This document shows, piece after piece, positions 4,074-7,485 of a DNA stretch of 7,485 bases (positions within the stretch are counted from its first letter, which is position 1; every line of letters starts with the position of its first letter). Position numbers and translations under genes: made by a program. Under the pieces are notes generated by a model. It searched no databases and had not been told where the DNA came from. It was given only the letters and a program-made list of their open reading frames with translations. Source of the DNA: JADKCL01 sp031424495 (GTDB lineage: Bacteria; Bacteroidota; Bacteroidia; J057; JADKCL01); contig JANPHP010000188.1 of assembly GCA_031424495.1 (NCBI GenBank), positions 1 to 7,485 of the forward strand, read 5' to 3'.

Positions 4074-5813
4074 TCAGAGTTTCAAAAATTTGGCGGTTTT
4101 TGTACCTTCCCGAGTTTTGATCTTCGCGAAATAGAGTCCTGCTTGCAAGCCATCCAGGCCAAGGCTTCCATCGGGAGATAGCAGTTTTTGGATCAGAGTG
4201 CGCCCGTAGGCATCAATGATTTCCACATGCATAGAAGGCACTGGCTTGCCAGCAAGCTCTATGAAAAGATGATCCGAGGCAGGATTTGGGTGGAGGCTCA
4301 TCCTGCTTTCACTGCTTGAACTCGGCTGAACTGATGTCGCAGGATTGACCACCAAAAACTGCCCCATCATGCCATCGTCTTCATGGTGAAGCAGGTGGCA
4401 ATGGTACATGTAGGGTACAGAATCATTGGCAAAGGTTTCAAATTGGGTGATGAAGCGAAGGGTGTCGTGTGGCTTCACCAAGATTACATCCTTCCAGCCA
4501 GCGTACTGTGGCGGCGGTGGCATACGGTTGATGTCCAAGACAAAAAATTGTATGTCATGGATGTGAAAAGGATGGGAGACCTCAGTGGAATTGGTAAGTG
4601 TCCAGATTTCCTTGCTGTCAAGGGGGATTGTGATGTTGATCGAATCCATGTCGAAGGGTTGGTCGTTCATGCGGAAAGGCCCATCTACAAGGGCCACTTG
4701 ACCAAACTGAGCCGTATCCGCCCCAAAATGCAGGTACCTGTGTGCGTTGACTCCCATCGTGTCCAATGGTACTAGTGGCACAAAAGTAGCAGGGACAGTG
4801 GTGATTGGATTGTTTGTGGGCGCGATGATATCAAGTTGGAGGACCGAAAAATCCAAGCCATTGAGGGGGTTGGAATAATAGCCTTCTCCAATCGGATTTG
4901 TTGCCGTTCCCACGGAGTCGGCTCCAATGATCCCTCTAGGCAACTCTGAGGCATAGCTCATCAATTGGACTGACTGCCCGACCGAATAGGCATTGAAGTC
5001 GATCAGAATTTCTGCACGTTCCCCAGTGGATAAGCGCAGGCGATTCGTCATGAAGGGTTGAGTCAAAAGTCCTCCATCTGAAGCGATTAGGTGAAAATTG
5101 CTGTTGTCGCTGAGGCCAAGGTAGTACGTCCTGTCTGCACTGCCATTGAGCAAGCGCAGCCGTACAACTTGCCTCGGCACTTGCAAATAGGGATTCAGTG
5201 TGCCATTGACCATCATGATGGAATCCTCATGGGTGGCTATGGCAAATTGATACAAACCGTCAAATGCCTTGGACTGAAGGATCAAGGGAAAATCATCGAT
5301 GCCATATTTTCTTGGTAGCGCAAAGGCTGCCTCCTCTGCATCCCGCACGATCACCATACCTGCGAGTCCCCTTGTGACTTGTCGCTCAGTCTTACCCTCT
5401 CCATGAGGGTGGTACCACATCGTCGAAGCACGGTTGCGCATCTTGAACGATGGTCTCCACGTCGTACCTGCCGGAATGATCTGATGGGGGCCGCCATCGT
5501 TTTCTGGTGCTACATGAAATCCATGCCAATGCACGGTCGTCGCAGTATTCAGGTCGTTGGTTACATTCAGGGTGATGCTGTCTCCGTTTTCAATCAACAA
5601 CGTTGGCCCCAGAAAATCACCATTGTAGCCGTAAGTCGGGGTATTGAACCCTGGAAAGAATACTTTCGTACTTGCACCTGCCGTCAATTGGAAATTTGTG
5701 CCAGAGAGCGTGTCGGGAATGAACAGCGGATTCTGCCCAAATGAAAAGGCAACAGCTGCAAAGGAAACTACGGCTGTGAGTATAGTTGAACGCAATTGAT
5801 AGATCACTCTCAT
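4074..5813 (-). CDS. Multicopper oxidase with T9SS sorting domain, 579 aa
   Basis: This is a complete laccase/CueO-type oxidase. A signal peptide occupies about 1-26. The first cupredoxin domain carries HWHG (His95, His97) and WYHPHGEGKTERQ (His135, His137), the latter close to the CueO segment HPHQHGKTGRQ. The last domain carries HPFHIH (414-419) and HCHLLHHEDDGMM (471-483). These supply the type 1 set (His414, Cys472, His477, Met482), type 2 (His95, His417) and type 3 (His97, His135, His137, His419, His471, His473), so all ligands are present. No Met-rich insert like that of E. coli CueO is obvious. Residues ~503-579 (LHPNPASDHLFIEL ... AGLYFAKI) are a type A T9SS sorting domain, so it should be exported to the surface or medium. 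The ATG overlaps the previous gene's TGA (ATGA), implying coupled translation. Cu(I) oxidation is likely; phenol or other substrates are possible. Confidence 0.95.
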   Translation of the reverse strand: MRVIYQLRSTILTAVVSFAAVAFSFGQNPLFIPDTLSGTNFQLTAGASTKVFFPGFNTPTYGYNGDFLGPTLLIENGDSITLNVTNDLNTATTVHWHGFHVAPENDGGPHQIIPAGTTWRPSFKMRNRASTMWYHPHGEGKTERQVTRGLAGMVIVRDAEEAAFALPRKYGIDDFPLILQSKAFDGLYQFAIATHEDSIMMVNGTLNPYLQVPRQVVRLRLLNGSADRTYYLGLSDNSNFHLIASDGGLLTQPFMTNRLRLSTGERAEILIDFNAYSVGQSVQLMSYASELPRGIIGADSVGTATNPIGEGYYSNPLNGLDFSVLQLDIIAPTNNPITTVPATFVPLVPLDTMGVNAHRYLHFGADTAQFGQVALVDGPFRMNDQPFDMDSINITIPLDSKEIWTLTNSTEVSHPFHIHDIQFFVLDINRMPPPPQYAGWKDVILVKPHDTLRFITQFETFANDSVPYMYHCHLLHHEDDGMMGQFLVVNPATSVQPSSSSESRMSLHPNPASDHLFIELAGKPVPSMHVEIIDAYGRTLIQKLLSPDGSLGLDGLQAGLYFAKIKTREGTKTAKFLKL

Positions 5814-6610
5814 TGTACTACTGTAAAGCGATGGCTGCTTTGAGTCCCATTCATACTTGCCTTGATCACGTAAGAGCCCGCTGCGATGTCGGCTGTGTTA
5901 AATGTCCTGACGACTTTGCCCGTAGGTACAACTTGATTCATCCATTGCATGACCTTGCGACCAGTCAAGTCTGTCACCTCCACAGTGAGATTACCCGCCT
6001 CGGTGACATCATAGCTGAAATTGACCAAACCGTTCGAGGGGTTTGGATAGATAGAAATGCCATTTTCAAATTTTGTACTGTTAGTGATACCCGTTGCTGT
6101 ATTGAGGAATCCACGTATATCAGCAGCCATTTGAGTGGTATCGCTCGTGGTGAACCCGACATAGGGACTTCCAAGGACGGAGTGGTTGGTGCCGCCACCC
6201 AATATCACAATGGTGGGCATGCCCATGCCGCCATAGTAGGCGACCTGCGTTGCGCCGCTATCCATGGGGATGGATGTGAAACCGTTGTTGGTCACCCAGT
6301 TTGCATTGCTCAGGCAGGTGTAATTGTTGGTGAAACCTGTAGCATAACTTTTGATCTTGCCAGGAAACTCTGTAAGCAAGTCTGCCTTCATGGCTTCCAA
6401 TTTGTTGCCAGCAGTGATGCAAGGGGTGCAGTTTTGCATGAAAAACTCCAAAATGACTGCATTTCCAGCATCCAGGTCGGCAAACAAGTGCTGCATGTTG
6501 CCGTTGCAATCCATGCGCTGAAAGTCCATTGCGGTGGTCTGCGCGTAGGCAGAAGCCGAAACCACAGAGAGGCCAAAGCCCAAAATAAGTGTTGCTAGAA
6601 TATTTTTCAT
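5810..6610 (-). CDS. Secreted thioredoxin-fold protein (CTPC) with T9SS domain, 266 aa
   Basis: A signal peptide covers about 1-23 (ILATLILGFGLSVVSASAYA). The thioredoxin-like domain (about 30-170) shows an ILEFFMQNCTPCITAG active-site region (Cys61, Cys64) and a GMPTIVI cis-proline loop (Pro132). Cys35 and Cys99 are two further cysteines. Residues ~185-266 (ISIYPNPSNGLVNFSYDV ... TDLTGRKVMQW) are a type A sorting domain, so the protein leaves through the T9SS. That is unusual for a thioredoxin, which normally stays in the periplasm. It lies between two multicopper oxidases and overlaps the second by 4 nt. A role in disulfide handling or copper delivery to the oxidases is plausible but inferred. 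It is not a SCO protein by its motif, which would be CxxxC. The start is ATG at 6608-6610. Confidence 0.88.
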   Translation of the reverse strand: MKNILATLILGFGLSVVSASAYAQTTAMDFQRMDCNGNMQHLFADLDAGNAVILEFFMQNCTPCITAGNKLEAMKADLLTEFPGKIKSYATGFTNNYTCLSNANWVTNNGFTSIPMDSGATQVAYYGGMGMPTIVILGGGTNHSVLGSPYVGFTTSDTTQMAADIRGFLNTATGITNSTKFENGISIYPNPSNGLVNFSYDVTEAGNLTVEVTDLTGRKVMQWMNQVVPTGKVVRTFNTADIAAGSYVIKASMNGTQSSHRFTVVQ

Positions 6611-6673
6611 AAACGCTAAATTTCTCGTTGCAACCGCAAAATACGCCTATTGTTGTACAGCTGCTTGCATTGT

Positions 6674-6681
6674 CAAAATTA
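6674..6681 (-). promoter_or_regulatory. Candidate Bacteroidota -7 box (TAATTTTG)
   Basis: The minus strand reads TAATTTTG, an exact match to the Bacteroidota -7 consensus TAnnTTTG, 63 bases upstream of the ATG at 6610 in the 133-bp gap after the first oxidase gene. No TTTG or TTG lies at the expected 19-21 bp further upstream, so the -33 element is missing and the call is tentative. If real, the thioredoxin-oxidase-His-rich block could be transcribed apart from the upstream oxidase. A short TTGCT/AGCAA stem (6697-6709) lies just upstream but lacks a T-run. Confidence 0.25.
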
Positions 6682-6743
6682 TATAAATCATGTGTTTTGC
6701 TTCGAGCAAGCACTGGTCCATGCAATCAACCTCCGCCCAAAAC

Positions 6744-7485
6744 TCAATGCAATTGGAGCTTGCGGCTCACGCATTTGTCACCAGAATGGACCTTCAGGAA
6801 ATAGATCCCACTCGCCAGGGTGGCGATTGGCAGTGTAAATTCGTTGGCATCGCCGCTTCTGGTTTCCAGCATCCTGCCAAATATGTCGATAAGTTCGATT
6901 TTTTGAATGGAGGCAGTCGGGTCATTTAAGAAAACGCTAACGAGATCGGTGGCGGGGTTGGGGAAGACGGTAACGTCTAGGGCGGGGTTGCCGTTGCAGC
7001 ACCCCGTGGCTGACTGTGTGATCAGGAATTGCCCCATCATCCCTTTATCTTCATGGCTCAAGATGTGGCAGTGGTACATGTACGGCATCGATGCGTCTGC
7101 AAAATCTTCGAATTTCATGATGACACGGGCAGAGCCACCTTGTGGCCCGATCAAGACAACGTCTTTACGCCCTCGCAGGTTCGCAGAAGGAGTGGTTCCG
7201 TCGATGGATTGTATGAAAAAGTGGTTGCCGTGGATATGAAAGGGGTGAGCCATCATGCTTTGGTTGGTAATGTTCCAAATCATGATGTCGTCTAGGCTTT
7301 TCGTGAAATTCATGACACCTTCATCATATTGGACGCCATTGATTGTGAAGTTGGTCATACTCATCATCGGCGAACCCTGGATCTGGAAGTTCATGGTCGA
7401 TGCACCGCCACTGAGCCACGGCGTATTGGTCGTGAGGGCTGTTGGGATGGTGGTTACAGGATTTGGAGTTTGTCCGACAACGTTG
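6744..7485 (-). CDS. Multicopper oxidase C-terminal part with T9SS domain (5' end beyond window)
   Basis: The frame is open to the right edge, so the true start lies outside; an in-frame ATG at 7392-7394 is internal. The visible 246 residues hold the last cupredoxin domain, with HPFHIHGNHFF (fragment residues 80-90) and YHCHILSHEDKGMM (137-150). These provide type 1 ligands His80, Cys139, His144 and Met149, plus the type 2/3 histidines at 83, 85, 138 and 140. A CC pair (162-163) links to a type A sorting domain from about 171 (VFPNPATDLVSVFL ... ASGIYFLKVHSG). It is a diverged paralogue of the 4074-5813 product. The linkers also correspond (NPVTTIPTAL versus NPITTVPATF), but this copy is richer in Met near the active site (SPMMSM, NQSMMAHP), a trait linked to Cu(I) handling. 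It is followed at 133 bp by the thioredoxin-fold gene. Confidence 0.93.
   Translation of the reverse strand, partial: NVVGQTPNPVTTIPTALTTNTPWLSGGASTMNFQIQGSPMMSMTNFTINGVQYDEGVMNFTKSLDDIMIWNITNQSMMAHPFHIHGNHFFIQSIDGTTPSANLRGRKDVVLIGPQGGSARVIMKFEDFADASMPYMYHCHILSHEDKGMMGQFLITQSATGCCNGNPALDVTVFPNPATDLVSVFLNDPTASIQKIELIDIFGRMLETRSGDANEFTLPIATLASGIYFLKVHSGDKCVSRKLQLH

Noticed and set aside
5786..6598. 270-codon plus-strand frame
   Set aside because: Antisense shadow of the thioredoxin-fold gene, whose signal peptide, CTPC and sorting domain are clear on the minus strand.
5810..6610. SCO1-type copper chaperone
   Set aside because: The motif is CTPC (CxxC), not the CxxxC of SCO proteins.
6697..6709. 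TTGCT/AGCAA hairpin as terminator after the first oxidase
   Set aside because: Only five pairs with a 3-base loop and no T-run immediately downstream on the minus strand.

Overview
The window looks like chromosomal DNA of a Bacteroidota bacterium. Three consecutive minus-strand proteins end in a 'YPNP/HPNP/FPNP' segment of about 75-85 residues that reads as a type A C-terminal sorting domain of the type IX secretion system (T9SS), which is a Bacteroidota trait. The starts also lack convincing Shine-Dalgarno sequences. The genus cannot be told from the sequence.

The right half (about 2792-7485) is a copper-handling cluster on the minus strand. In transcription order it holds: the 3' part of a multicopper oxidase running off the right edge (6744-7485); a secreted thioredoxin-fold protein with a CTPC motif (5810-6610); a complete 579-residue multicopper oxidase with all copper ligands (4074-5813); a membrane-anchored or secreted His-rich small protein (3404-4069); and, after a 72-bp gap holding a perfect hairpin, an AraC-type regulator with a decayed HMA-like N-terminus (2792-3331). 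The middle genes are tightly packed: an ATGA overlap, then a 4-nt gap. The likely logic is metal sensing by the regulator, oxidation of Cu(I) or another substrate by T9SS-exported oxidases, metal buffering by the His-rich protein, and a thiol or copper-delivery role for the thioredoxin-like protein.

The left half (1-2702) has a different character. The first ~890 bases contain no convincing gene but several strong inverted repeats, the best being a 47-bp near-palindrome at 481-527. Two small plus-strand genes of unknown function follow (894-1205, 1263-1574). Next comes an ~800-bp non-coding tract (1575-2378) with three related modules. Each has a pyrimidine-rich array with a strict 10- or 11-bp period, followed by a conserved 29-bp box ending in GCGTCCACAA(A/G)(A/G); modules 2 and 3 also begin with a conserved 39-bp box. 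A small winged-helix protein gene (2379-2702) follows and converges on the regulator gene.

The modular phased arrays are the least explained structure here. The copper cluster is a recognisable type with unusual details: two sorted oxidases, a CTPC protein between them, and a regulator that seems to have lost its metal-binding CxxC.
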